Below, in pieces: positions 17,541-26,091 of a stretch of 64,000 nt of DNA. This DNA comes from Rhodocytophaga rosea (GTDB taxonomy: Bacteria; Bacteroidota; Bacteroidia; Cytophagales; 172606-1), in contig NZ_CP048222.1 of NCBI RefSeq assembly GCF_010119975.1, forward strand, positions 5,164,501 through 5,228,500, given 5' to 3'. How positions within the stretch are numbered: the stretch's first letter is position 1; each line of letters begins with the position of its first letter. A program made the translations under genes and the position numbers. The notes beneath the pieces are model-generated. The model was not told the DNA's origin. It saw nothing but the letters and a program-made list of their open reading frames with translations, and ran no database searches.

Positions 17541-19338
17541 ATGCCAGATAGTTTTTTAAAGCATTTGCCTTTTCTTTACCAATAATCTTAGCGACGTCTT
17601 CTAAATCCGCTTCTTTAATTTTTTTTACTGACTTATACGTTTTCAGCAGTTTAGCGCTTGTTTCTTTGCCAATACCAGGAATATCTTCCAAGGTGCTTTT
17701 TAGATTTCCTTTACTGCGTTTATCCCGATGAAATGTAATGGCAAAGCGGTGTGCTTCATCACGGATGCGCTGCAATAACATCAATGACTCAGATTTTTTA
17801 TCAATATGTAAAGGAATGCTGTCGGTTGGGAAATATATCTCTTCCAGGCGTTTGGCAATACCTACAATGGGTATTTCGCCATATAAATTTAATTCTTTCA
17901 ATGCATCACAGGCCGCACTCAATTGACCTTTTCCCCCATCAATTACAATCAGGTCAGGAAGAGGAGATTGTTCATTAAGCAGGCGTTTATAGCGGCGAAA
18001 AACTACTTCATGCATAGAAGCAAAATCATCAGGACCGGTAACTGTTTTAATATTATAATGCCGGTAATCTTTCTTTGAAGCAACCCCATTCTTAAAACAT
18101 ACCATGGAAGAAACAGGATTAGTGCCTTGTAAATTTGAATTATCAAAGCATTCTATATGTAAAGGTAGATTTTTTAACTGCAAATCCTGTTGTAATTTCA
18201 ATACTACCCTTTGTGCTCTCTCCTTTTGCAGCGCTGCATTCTCAGTTTGCTTTTCATTGGACTCTTTTTTGAAATACAATACATTTTTTAATGATAAATC
18301 AAGCAACTTTCTCTTATCACCAATTTGTGGAATATGCTGGGTGATACCTTCCATCGGCATGCTCAGTGGAATATTGGTAATAATTTCTTTGGAATGGCTT
18401 TGGTATTCATTCCTGATATCAACTACCAATAAGGTAAGTATATCATTATCAGTTTCATCTAGTTTCTTTTTTATGCTCGTGGTTTTAGTTTGTACAATGG
18501 CTCCGTTTATTACCCTCAGGAAATTAATATAGGCACATTTTTCATCTGAAAGGATAGCAAATACATCTACATCTGAAATATTAGGATTTACTACCAATGA
18601 CTTACTCTGAAAGTTGCTTAATAAATCCATCTTTAATTTAAAATCCTGCGCTTTCTCAAAAGCAAGGTCAGAGGCAGCTTCTGCCATTTTGTTTTTGAAA
18701 TAGTGAATGGCTGGGTTAATATTCCCTTTTAGAATATGCTGAATCTGTTCAATATTCCGGTTATGTTCTTCTTCACTCAATAATCCCTCACAAGGCCCTT
18801 TGCAATTACCCAGATGATATTCCAGGCAGACTTTAAACTTATGTGCGTCAATATTCTTCTGCGTGAGATGTAAATTGCAAGTACGGATAGTATAGATTTT
18901 CCTGAGTAATTCAATTAAAGTATGCATGGCTTTTACACTGGCATACGGACCATAGAAGGTACCTAGCTCTTTCTCAATTTTCCTGGTAGCTACCAGTTTA
19001 GGAAAAGGCTCTTTCGTAATACAGATAAAGGGATAGGTTTTATCGTCTTTAAGGAGAATATTATACTTGGGCTGGTGCTTTTTAATTAAGCTGTTTTCCA
19101 ATAATAGGGCATCAAATTCAGTATTAACAATAGTAAATTCAATACTGTTTATTTGTGATACAAGGCGGGCAGTTTTACGGTCATCTATTGATTTATTGAA
19201 ATAACTACTGACCCGGTTTTTTAAATTTTTTGCCTTACCTACATAAATCAATTCACCTTCTTTATCAAAAAATTTATAAATACCTGGCGTATCTGGTAGC
19301 TTTGATAAGTGTTCTCTGGGGTTAAATATAGATTCCAT
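17539..19338 (-). CDS. uvrC: UvrC, excinuclease ABC subunit C
   Basis: The product has the standard UvrC order: an N-terminal GIY-YIG nuclease (LPDTPGIYKFFD then LIYVGKAKNLKNRV), a UvrB-interacting region, the RNase H-like nuclease with ECFDNSNLQGTNPVSSMV and LIVIDGGKGQL, and a C-terminal helix-hairpin-helix (LEDIPGIGKETSAKLL). It makes both incisions in nucleotide excision repair. The frame is open to 19419, but that extension would cover the PBP1A terminator and a promoter-like TATTTTTG, and it has no family equivalent. I therefore take the ATG at 19338, giving 599 residues that begin MESIFNPREHL. The neighbours are not repair genes. Confidence 0.95.
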   Translation of the reverse strand: MESIFNPREHLSKLPDTPGIYKFFDKEGELIYVGKAKNLKNRVSSYFNKSIDDRKTARLVSQINSIEFTIVNTEFDALLLENSLIKKHQPKYNILLKDDKTYPFICITKEPFPKLVATRKIEKELGTFYGPYASVKAMHTLIELLRKIYTIRTCNLHLTQKNIDAHKFKVCLEYHLGNCKGPCEGLLSEEEHNRNIEQIQHILKGNINPAIHYFKNKMAEAASDLAFEKAQDFKLKMDLLSNFQSKSLVVNPNISDVDVFAILSDEKCAYINFLRVINGAIVQTKTTSIKKKLDETDNDILTLLVVDIRNEYQSHSKEIITNIPLSMPMEGITQHIPQIGDKRKLLDLSLKNVLYFKKESNEKQTENAALQKERAQRVVLKLQQDLQLKNLPLHIECFDNSNLQGTNPVSSMVCFKNGVASKKDYRHYNIKTVTGPDDFASMHEVVFRRYKRLLNEQSPLPDLIVIDGGKGQLSAACDALKELNLYGEIPIVGIAKRLEEIYFPTDSIPLHIDKKSESLMLLQRIRDEAHRFAITFHRDKRSKGNLKSTLEDIPGIGKETSAKLLKTYKSVKKIKEADLEDVAKIIGKEKANALKNYLA

Positions 19339-19389
19339 AGGTATATAAACAGAATATAAATAAGGTGGGTTGTGCGTAAATTTAATAAT

Positions 19390-19397
19390 CAAAAATA
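19390..19397 (-). promoter_or_regulatory. Candidate uvrC promoter: TATTTTTG -7 box
   Basis: On the minus strand this reads TATTTTTG, matching TAnnTTTG, 51 bases upstream of the chosen uvrC ATG and just after the PBP1A terminator. The -33 element is poor. Confidence 0.4.
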
Positions 19398-19409
19398 GCC
19401 TATAAATAA

Positions 19410-19435
19410 CAAAGCCCACATAGATGCGGGCTTTG
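19410..19435 (-). terminator. Terminator of the PBP1A gene
   Basis: CAAAGCCC (19410-19417) pairs with GGGCTTTG (19428-19435), with a further CAT/ATG pairing inside. On the minus strand it is followed by TTATTTATAG. It lies 20 bases after the PBP1A stop. Confidence 0.75.
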
Positions 19436-19455
19436 TTTTAGAAAATAAAGTAAGC

Positions 19456-21747
19456 TTACAGAATTTCTTTTAATAATGAGTCAGACGGATTTGTATATTG
19501 CTGCTGCGTAGAATCGTTGGCAAAGGCAGCATCTCTGTACGACTGGCAATCCAGAGAAATGGATAGATTTTTAGGGCGCTTGAAGGCGCTTTTCTTTACC
19601 CCGGTATTAGAGTCGCTATACACTTTATCCATATAAATACCCCAGGCAGGCAAAGCCATTCTGCCCCCTTGACCCAACGACATACTCCGGAAGTGAATAC
19701 TCATGTCATCGCCGCCTACCCAAATTCCAGTCACCAGATTCTGCGTGATTCCCATAAACCATCCATCAGAATAATTTTGTGTAGTTCCCGTTTTGCCTCC
19801 AATATCGTTTCCTTGAGCCGCTTTATAACGGAACAGCCCTTGGGCGGTACCCCCTTCTTCCTGTAATGCTCCTTGCAGCATATGTACCATCTTATAGGCT
19901 GTTTCTTCACTCAAAGCCTCTACTGTAGTTGGAGGAAAACTTTCTATAACCTCACCATGACGGTTGGTAATATGGGTAATGAACATAGGTTTAGTCCATA
20001 CGCCGGCATTTACAAAAGTGCTATATACACCCAGTAACTCATAGATAGATACCGGGCTTGTACCCAAGCTTAAGGAAGGCACTGGTTCCAGCTGACTGGT
20101 AATCCCCAGGCGTTTGGCATAATCTACCACTCGTTGCGGTCCAAATTCTTTGATTAATGATGCACTGATGGTATTAATTGACCTACCCATAGCGCGGCGA
20201 AGTGTCATCTTTTCAAAAGAAGGTTCCCCATCAGAATTTTTAGGCGTGTAAGTTTCCCCTTTTTCATTGACAAACGTTACCGGTGCATCCAGCACTTCCT
20301 GGCAGGGATGATAGCCGTTATCAATAGCCGTAGCATACACAATAGGTTTAAATGCAGAACCTGGTTGCCGTTTTCCCTGCATCACATGGTCATATTTGAA
20401 GTGCTTATAATCTATACCTCCTACCCAGGCTTTAATATGGCCAGTATTGGGATCCATAGAAAGTAAGCCAGTATGCAGAAAATGCTTATAATACCGGATA
20501 GAATCCATCGGACTCAGCGTAGTATCTTTCTCTCCATTCCAGGAGAAAACCTTCATCTTAATGGGCGTATTCATCTCTTTCCAGATGGCCGCTTCATCAT
20601 CTTTATACTGGGTCTTCAGCATTTTAAAGCGGTTAGAGCTTTTTGCAGCTCTTTCTATATAACCTGGAATTTCTTTGTAGTTTTCAGTTACCCAGGGATT
20701 TCTACCTTTCCAGTGTTCAAAAAACTTTTTCTGCTGGTCTTTCATATTTGCTGCTACTGCTTCCTCTGCATACCGCTGCATTCTCGAATCCAGAGTAGTA
20801 TAAATTTTTAAACCTTCTCTGTCTAAATCACGATTGTTTCTTTTGGCCCATTTATATAAGAAGCTCCGGATAACTTCTCTAAAATAAGTAGCTTGTCCTT
20901 TATTATGATTTTCAACTGCATACTTGCTCATATCAATTGGCTTTACTTTCAAAGAATCGAAGGCAGCATCAGTAATATACCCATATTTTACCATCTGGCT
21001 CAAAACTACATTTCGCCTGTTTAATGCATTATTAGGTTTATAAATCGGGCTATAGATATAAGTTCCTTTTACAATTCCAACAAGCATAGCAGCTTCATTA
21101 ATATTCAACTCTGAAGGTTTTTTACCAAAGAAGGTTTTTGCAGCGGCATCAATTCCATGGGCATTGCTTCCAAAAGGAACGGTATTCAAATACATTTTAA
21201 TAATTTCCTTCTTGGTATAATTTTTCTCCAGCTGAACAGCCATCATCCATTCTTTGGTCTTTACGATAAGCATACGTAAACCAGGCACCTTTCCTAAAGC
21301 ACCCCGGTAATCTTCTCCCCGGGTATTAAATAGATTTTTTGCTAATTGTTGAGTAATAGTACTAGAGCCCCTGGGGTCTAAGGAGAGCATCGACCATGCA
21401 ATGGCAAGAGTACCTTTAAAATCCACACCAGAATGCTTTTCGAAACGGGCATCTTCTGTCGCCAGCAGGGCATTGATCAAGTTTGGGGAAATTTCATCAT
21501 ATTCGACCGGTGAACGGTTTTCCGCAAAATATTTACCCATCAATACGCCATCCGCAGAGTAAATTTCTGATGCCAGGTCATTTCTCGGATTTTCCAGGTA
21601 TTTTAAATCTGGCATTGGTCCAAACAGCCCAATTAAATTTGTACTTACTGCGAATACGTAGAAAGTAAACATCACCAGCGATGCAGTAAATGTAATCCAC
21701 AGGACTTTAATTAACCATTTGTATTCCCCTTTTTCAATTTTTACCAT
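19456..21747 (-). CDS. Penicillin-binding protein 1A, bifunctional transglycosylase/transpeptidase
   Basis: The 763-residue class A PBP has one N-terminal membrane anchor (about 15-38). The glycosyltransferase-51 domain contains ATEDARFEKHSG with catalytic Glu98, followed by RGSSTITQQLAKNL. The transpeptidase domain shows the active-site serine motif SAFK (464-467), SIN (523-525) and KTGTT (652-656). It polymerises and cross-links peptidoglycan on the outer face of the cytoplasmic membrane. The C-terminal tail after about residue 715 is short and lacks an obvious extra domain. It is preceded by the SprE-like gene 90 bases upstream on the same strand, and has its own terminator. Confidence 0.93.
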   Translation of the reverse strand: MVKIEKGEYKWLIKVLWITFTASLVMFTFYVFAVSTNLIGLFGPMPDLKYLENPRNDLASEIYSADGVLMGKYFAENRSPVEYDEISPNLINALLATEDARFEKHSGVDFKGTLAIAWSMLSLDPRGSSTITQQLAKNLFNTRGEDYRGALGKVPGLRMLIVKTKEWMMAVQLEKNYTKKEIIKMYLNTVPFGSNAHGIDAAAKTFFGKKPSELNINEAAMLVGIVKGTYIYSPIYKPNNALNRRNVVLSQMVKYGYITDAAFDSLKVKPIDMSKYAVENHNKGQATYFREVIRSFLYKWAKRNNRDLDREGLKIYTTLDSRMQRYAEEAVAANMKDQQKKFFEHWKGRNPWVTENYKEIPGYIERAAKSSNRFKMLKTQYKDDEAAIWKEMNTPIKMKVFSWNGEKDTTLSPMDSIRYYKHFLHTGLLSMDPNTGHIKAWVGGIDYKHFKYDHVMQGKRQPGSAFKPIVYATAIDNGYHPCQEVLDAPVTFVNEKGETYTPKNSDGEPSFEKMTLRRAMGRSINTISASLIKEFGPQRVVDYAKRLGITSQLEPVPSLSLGTSPVSIYELLGVYSTFVNAGVWTKPMFITHITNRHGEVIESFPPTTVEALSEETAYKMVHMLQGALQEEGGTAQGLFRYKAAQGNDIGGKTGTTQNYSDGWFMGITQNLVTGIWVGGDDMSIHFRSMSLGQGGRMALPAWGIYMDKVYSDSNTGVKKSAFKRPKNLSISLDCQSYRDAAFANDSTQQQYTNPSDSLLKEIL

Positions 21748-21837
21748 ATAATAACACTTTTTAGTATTTTCGTTTTATTCGCTGGTTTTAATGATTTGAA
21801 GCTTTAGCTATGTGTAATTAGTCAATATACTTTATAC

Positions 21838-24087
21838 CTAATTCTCATTTACTTGACCGGTAATGGTTTCTGTATTTCTTAGAATACCTTGTACATAATC
21901 CAGCATCAGGCTTCTGGGATTCTGTTCCACAAATTCTGTCAATGCTTTTTTAAATGTCTCTTTATCCTGCGTACGGCCAATAATGAGAATTTTAAGAACA
22001 GTAAATTTATCTTTTAATAAGTTATCCGGATATTGTTCCAGTGCCTGGTTGATTTTATTACTGGCTTCTTCATAATTTTTGGCTTTATATAACTCAAAGG
22101 CATTGTTGTATAAATCTTTTACCTGGACATCTGCCAGATTATCGTCCCGTACATAATTTGGATTAGAAATCAGCTTGGCAAAAGGTGATTTTGGATATTT
22201 AGCCAGGAGTTTGTTTTTGTATTCTTCTTGCAATTCTGGTTGAGCCTGGTCTTGGTAAATCAGGTACATAAAATAAAAGGCCTCCGCTTCATGTTCATTT
22301 CCCGGAAAGCGGACCAATAAGGTATCAAAAGTAGTAATAGCTTTCTCCTGTTCGAGCAATTCCTGCGTATAGATTCGTCCCAGGTTAAAATACGCATCTC
22401 CCATCTTTTTATTGGAGGCATCCAACGCTTCTTTTGTATAAGGCACAGCCGCCATCAGTTGGGTTTTGCGGGCTCTGTTCTGTTCATTGGGGTCTACTGC
22501 AGGTTGTTCAACAGGAGTATCGGTAGGCCGGCTGTTATCTTCAAACGTAATAACTGCTTCCTTGCTGGAACGTCTCCAGTTGTCTTCCAGTTTTCGGTTG
22601 CCCCATTTTCTGGCAAAAGTAGTTCTGCCCCGGCTTACTACCGCTGTATTATAAAAATACCACTGTGCATTTTCGTTATCGGAATTATTATTTCTATTCC
22701 CGGCAGTTCGCCTGTCCGTACCTCCGGTATCAAGCTGGTCAAATACATTATCTCCTTGTTGTCCGGTATCAGTATTTCGCTCTCTTTCTCTTTTCCGTTC
22801 TAAGGCTTGCCTTTCTTGTTCTTCTCTGGCAAAGTTTTCATCCAGCAACTTACTTAAACTGGCAGTATCTATTTTTGCCATCCGTTGCAAGCTATCTTCT
22901 GTCTGAATGATGGTGAGATTTTGAACAAACTCATCCAATACTTTTTGCCTGCGGGTTATCTTCTCAAAGTCTAGCGCACTGGCCGGAAGTGACAATACTG
23001 TGCTATCGTAATAAGCTTTTGCTAATTCATATTGCTGTAAGTTTTCGAAGTAAATTTCACCTAATTTCAAAAACGTATAAGGTTTCTGAATAGGGTCTAA
23101 ACTAGTTGCCTCTGTAGCTTTCTTCAAATAAGCGATAGCAGGCTCATATCTTTTCTGTCTGGCTTCGAACAAGCCCATCTGGTAGTAGATTTTATCTTTA
23201 TAATCTACGTTTTTTTCGTCCCGGAGCATTTTCCGGAAATAGCTGATCGCTTTCTTATCATCTTCCTTCTTCTTTACCTGGTAGGCTTGAAGCATGTTCA
23301 GGCGGGCATTAAAAGCCAGTTCGTAGGTAGGATTATTTTTAAGTGTTGCCCTGAAATTTTTATAAGCCTGCTGCTGGTTATTCAGTACCTGATATAACTG
23401 CCCCATAATATAATGCACCCGGGCTTTGCGTTCGCCCTTTTTCATCAGCGGAGCCGCTAGCGCAAGGGTTCCCACCGCCTGTAAATGTTCCTGTTCTTCT
23501 TTATGCAACTGGGCCCGGATGAGATAAAATTCGGCCAGATTCTGTTTCGACAGATTCTCCTTCCGGATAAAGCTAACTACCGATTTTGCATTGCTATATT
23601 CTTTTTCCTGTACATAGGTGCGGAATATGCCAATCAATGCTTCATGCCTGGCATCGTCGTTCTTACTTACACTATTTACATATTTAAATGCTTTTAAAGC
23701 ATTCGGGAAATCGAGCTGGTAAAACTGTGCAGTTCCTACCAGTAAATAACTGTCATCTACCCATTTGCTGTTTTTATGGCGCTGCACAGGCAAAGAAGCC
23801 TTTTGCATAATATATTCAGTAGATGTCTCCTGGGCATTAGCAATGTTAGAATCGATTGGGATAATGATATCTAATAGCTGATTGTAATCATCTTTTCGGC
23901 TCTTAAATAATTCAGTTTCCATTTCTTCCAGTTTTTCCCTGGCCAGAAAATATGCATTATAATGTGCCGTTGTATTATGGTATGCCTTACTCACCACCCC
24001 ATTGTTTTCCTGGGAACATGCCGATAAGGTAACCAGAAAAATGATCTGACTAAACAAAAGTAAGTAAGAAAAAAGGCAACGCTTCAT
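21838..24087 (-). CDS. SprE/PorW-like TPR lipoprotein of the type IX secretion system
   Basis: The product is a large lipoprotein with signal MKRCLFSYLLL and a lipobox ending LSACSQ. It then shows the very characteristic SKAYHNTTAHYNAYFLA block of SprE/PorW and many TPR-type helices (about 90-430 and 540-740). A low-complexity charged linker with repeated ERERE and Asn/Asp runs lies around 425-480. PorW/SprE associates with the T9SS and is needed for secretion or gliding. I use the ATG at 24087 because it begins the signal peptide directly, and a TAAGTTTA promoter-like box (24129-24136, minus) would sit almost on the alternative ATG at 24120. It is unlinked to gldKLMN but only about 4 kb away. 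Confidence 0.85.
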   Translation of the reverse strand: MKRCLFSYLLLFSQIIFLVTLSACSQENNGVVSKAYHNTTAHYNAYFLAREKLEEMETELFKSRKDDYNQLLDIIIPIDSNIANAQETSTEYIMQKASLPVQRHKNSKWVDDSYLLVGTAQFYQLDFPNALKAFKYVNSVSKNDDARHEALIGIFRTYVQEKEYSNAKSVVSFIRKENLSKQNLAEFYLIRAQLHKEEQEHLQAVGTLALAAPLMKKGERKARVHYIMGQLYQVLNNQQQAYKNFRATLKNNPTYELAFNARLNMLQAYQVKKKEDDKKAISYFRKMLRDEKNVDYKDKIYYQMGLFEARQKRYEPAIAYLKKATEATSLDPIQKPYTFLKLGEIYFENLQQYELAKAYYDSTVLSLPASALDFEKITRRQKVLDEFVQNLTIIQTEDSLQRMAKIDTASLSKLLDENFAREEQERQALERKRERERNTDTGQQGDNVFDQLDTGGTDRRTAGNRNNNSDNENAQWYFYNTAVVSRGRTTFARKWGNRKLEDNWRRSSKEAVITFEDNSRPTDTPVEQPAVDPNEQNRARKTQLMAAVPYTKEALDASNKKMGDAYFNLGRIYTQELLEQEKAITTFDTLLVRFPGNEHEAEAFYFMYLIYQDQAQPELQEEYKNKLLAKYPKSPFAKLISNPNYVRDDNLADVQVKDLYNNAFELYKAKNYEEASNKINQALEQYPDNLLKDKFTVLKILIIGRTQDKETFKKALTEFVEQNPRSLMLDYVQGILRNTETITGQVNEN

Positions 24088-24171
24088 CAGTTTTATTACA
24101 GAATTGAGCAATTGTGGCAATACATTACTAAACTTAGGAATTGTACCGGTATAAAGTAACTCTTATATTGT

Positions 24172-24179
24172 TATTTTTG
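24172..24179 (+). promoter_or_regulatory. Candidate -7 box (TATTTTTG) for the M23-bactofilin-atp run
   Basis: TATTTTTG fits TAnnTTTG and lies 28 bases upstream of the TTG start of the M23 peptidase gene, in the divergent gap with the SprE-like gene. There is no clear -33 TTG. Confidence 0.4.
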
Positions 24180-24207
24180 ATTCCCGTCACAATTTAACTT
24201 TTTAACG

Positions 24208-25089
24208 TTGAAAGCTAAAAAAACATTCTCCGACTGGTTGTCTAACCGCTACATACTGGTGGTAAGAAATGAGGAAAACTTTGCTGAAAAAACAAGTTTT
24301 AGCTTCACCTATGCAAAAATAATCGTTTTTATAACGACTACTTCCATCTTTTTATTCTCTTTATGCTTCTATCTTTCCAGCACTATTCTGGCCAAATGGT
24401 TTCACCCGGCCGGACGGGAGATGGTAATCAATAAACAGATCATTGAACTCACGGCGCAGGTAGATTCTTTGGAAGAACAAATTGCTTACCGCGACAAAGC
24501 GTTACTGGGTATTAGCCAGGTAATTCAGGGTAATGATAAATTCCTAGGTGCCCAGAACAGCCGTACAGATACGACAGCGATCAAACAAACAGAAGTCAAT
24601 ACAGATACCATTGCTCCGGTTGATATTGAGATCAGGAAAGAAATGGAAAGTCAGGAAAGTATGCCATCCAACCCGGTTGTCCGGAACGTTTCCCATACAC
24701 CTTCCGATGAGTTGCAGAATATCTTTTTATTTAACCCCTTAACCGGCGGAATTATTACCGATAGGTTTGATGCAAAAAAAGCACATTACGGCGTGGATAT
24801 CGTAGCCAAAAAAGATGAGCCCGTAAAAGCGGTAGCGGATGGCACAGTAATCATGGCCTCCTGGACCAGTGATACCGGACATATTATGGCTGTGCAACAC
24901 CACGGGAATCTCATATCTGTATACAAGCACAACTCAGTTTTGCTTAAAAAAACAGGCAACTTCGTACGGGCCGGTGAAATTATATCGGTAATTGGCAATA
25001 GTGGAGAACTTACCAGCGGACCACATTTGCACTTTGAGCTATGGCACAACAGCAATCCGATAAACCCAGAAATATTTGTTTCATTTTAA
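24208..25089 (+). CDS. M23 family metallopeptidase (LytM type), membrane-anchored
   Basis: The 293-residue protein has one membrane segment (about 37-60), a coiled-coil stretch (about 75-100), a variable linker and a C-terminal M23 domain (about 180-290). The zinc ligands of the LytM fold are present: HYGVD (His193, Asp197) and HLHFE (His273, His275). It is therefore likely an active endopeptidase or amidase acting on peptidoglycan cross-links. The start is TTG, giving MKAKKTFSDWL; no upstream ATG exists. The bactofilin gene begins 13 bases after its stop, a pairing also seen in other bacteria where bactofilins position M23 enzymes. Confidence 0.9.
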   Translation: MKAKKTFSDWLSNRYILVVRNEENFAEKTSFSFTYAKIIVFITTTSIFLFSLCFYLSSTILAKWFHPAGREMVINKQIIELTAQVDSLEEQIAYRDKALLGISQVIQGNDKFLGAQNSRTDTTAIKQTEVNTDTIAPVDIEIRKEMESQESMPSNPVVRNVSHTPSDELQNIFLFNPLTGGIITDRFDAKKAHYGVDIVAKKDEPVKAVADGTVIMASWTSDTGHIMAVQHHGNLISVYKHNSVLLKKTGNFVRAGEIISVIGNSGELTSGPHLHFELWHNSNPINPEIFVSF

Positions 25090-25102
25090 ATTATAATTTT
25101 TT

Positions 25103-25534
25103 ATGTTTAACAACGGTAAAGAAACTAAAAGAGACCAGGTGGAACTCAGCAACGCCAGCACGCAAATCATGAAAGGCACAACCGTAGAAGGCAATATTGA
25201 AACCTTCGGCAATGTGCGGATAGAAGGCAAAATTATAGGAAACATTAAATCCAAGTCTAAAATTGCCCTGGGTGATTCCTCCTTTGTCCAGGGAAATATT
25301 ATTTCTCAAAATGCGGAAATTGCCGGCGAAGTAAAAGGCATCGTCGAAGTTTCGGATGTACTCACCCTGAAAGCTACAGCTAACGTAAAAGGAGATATTA
25401 TTACCGGTAAATTGATCGTAGAATCAGGAGCCGTATGGAATGGAACCATTAAGATGGGAACTGCTCCGAAAGATATTAAACTGAGTGAGAATGGACACGG
25501 ACAACTTGAAGAACAAAAAGAGTCAGTTAAATAA
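25103..25534 (+). CDS. Bactofilin (polymer-forming cytoskeletal protein)
   Basis: The 143-residue protein has a short flexible N-terminus and a central right-handed beta-helix (about 25-120) with repeating short strands such as TTVEGNIETFGNVRIEGKIIG and IISQNAEIAGEVKG, as in the DUF583/bactofilin family. Bactofilins polymerise without nucleotides and often localise peptidoglycan enzymes. Here the upstream M23 gene, 13 bases away, is the likely partner. The C-terminal tail overlaps the start of the AtpZ gene by up to 50 bases, so envelope and ATP synthase genes share a transcript. Confidence 0.9.
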   Translation: MFNNGKETKRDQVELSNASTQIMKGTTVEGNIETFGNVRIEGKIIGNIKSKSKIALGDSSFVQGNIISQNAEIAGEVKGIVEVSDVLTLKATANVKGDIITGKLIVESGAVWNGTIKMGTAPKDIKLSENGHGQLEEQKESVK

Positions 25535-25715
25535 TTATATCAAATATACTGGCCTGGGCTTTCAGATGCTGGCAGCCATTGGATTAGGCGTGTGGGGCGG
25601 CATGAAATTAGATAAGTGGCTGGAATTGAAATTTCCGGCCTTTATGGTAGCTTTGCCCTGCCTGGCTTTAATCGGTTCGCTGATTGCCTTAATCAAAAGC
25701 CTGCCTAAAGAATAA
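25485..25715 (+). CDS. atpZ: AtpZ-like small membrane protein of the ATP synthase operon
   Basis: The 76-residue protein has two membrane helices (about 22-43 and 50-70) around a GMKLDKW loop, the typical layout of AtpZ/DUF-type F0 assembly proteins. AtpZ and AtpI are implicated in Mg2+ supply or c-ring assembly. It overlaps the bactofilin end in a different frame. The start could be this ATG or the one at 25491, both inside the overlap. The next gene begins 2 bases after its stop. Confidence 0.8.
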   Translation: MRMDTDNLKNKKSQLNNYIKYTGLGFQMLAAIGLGVWGGMKLDKWLELKFPAFMVALPCLALIGSLIALIKSLPKE

Positions 25716-25717
25716 AT

Positions 25718-26080
25718 ATGCTCAAACTGCTGGGGTTTACGGCTGTAATAGCCGCCGGATTGTACATAGCCGAAAAAACAATACCTGCATATGTTCATCC
25801 GGAAAAATGGACCTTGCTGATTTTTTTTGTTGCCCTTTCTCTGATCAGTCATCGTATTACTCAACGCGGTGTTCAGAAGAACAAAGATAACCTTGTACTA
25901 TATTATTTCAGCACCATGCTGCTACGGTTAGTGGTGAGCATAGGGGTGCTGGTATATTATATGTATACTAAAACGCCAGACATTTTTCTGCTGGTGATCA
26001 ACTTTTTTATACTGTATTTGTTGTTTGTTGGATTTGAAATTAATTGGTTATTAACTAACTTGCGGCGCAATTCAGAATAA
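25718..26080 (+). CDS. Putative AtpI-like membrane protein
   Basis: The 120-residue protein has about four hydrophobic segments (4-22, 30-46, 63-83 and 90-110) and no catalytic motif. Its position between atpZ and atpB and its size match AtpI/F0-associated proteins of Bacteroidota. The sequence itself is too divergent for a confident family call. It starts 2 bases after the atpZ stop and ends 11 bases before atpB. Confidence 0.7.
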   Translation: MLKLLGFTAVIAAGLYIAEKTIPAYVHPEKWTLLIFFVALSLISHRITQRGVQKNKDNLVLYYFSTMLLRLVVSIGVLVYYMYTKTPDIFLLVINFFILYLLFVGFEINWLLTNLRRNSE

Positions 26081-26091
26081 GAAGGAGCGCT

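Noticed and set aside
18104-18532. 142-codon plus-strand frame within uvrC
   Set aside because: Antisense to a conserved part of uvrC; Ser/Phe-rich composition without motif.
19339-19419. N-terminal extension of uvrC
   Set aside because: It would run over the PBP1A terminator and a promoter-like box, and UvrC homologues start at the GIY-YIG domain.
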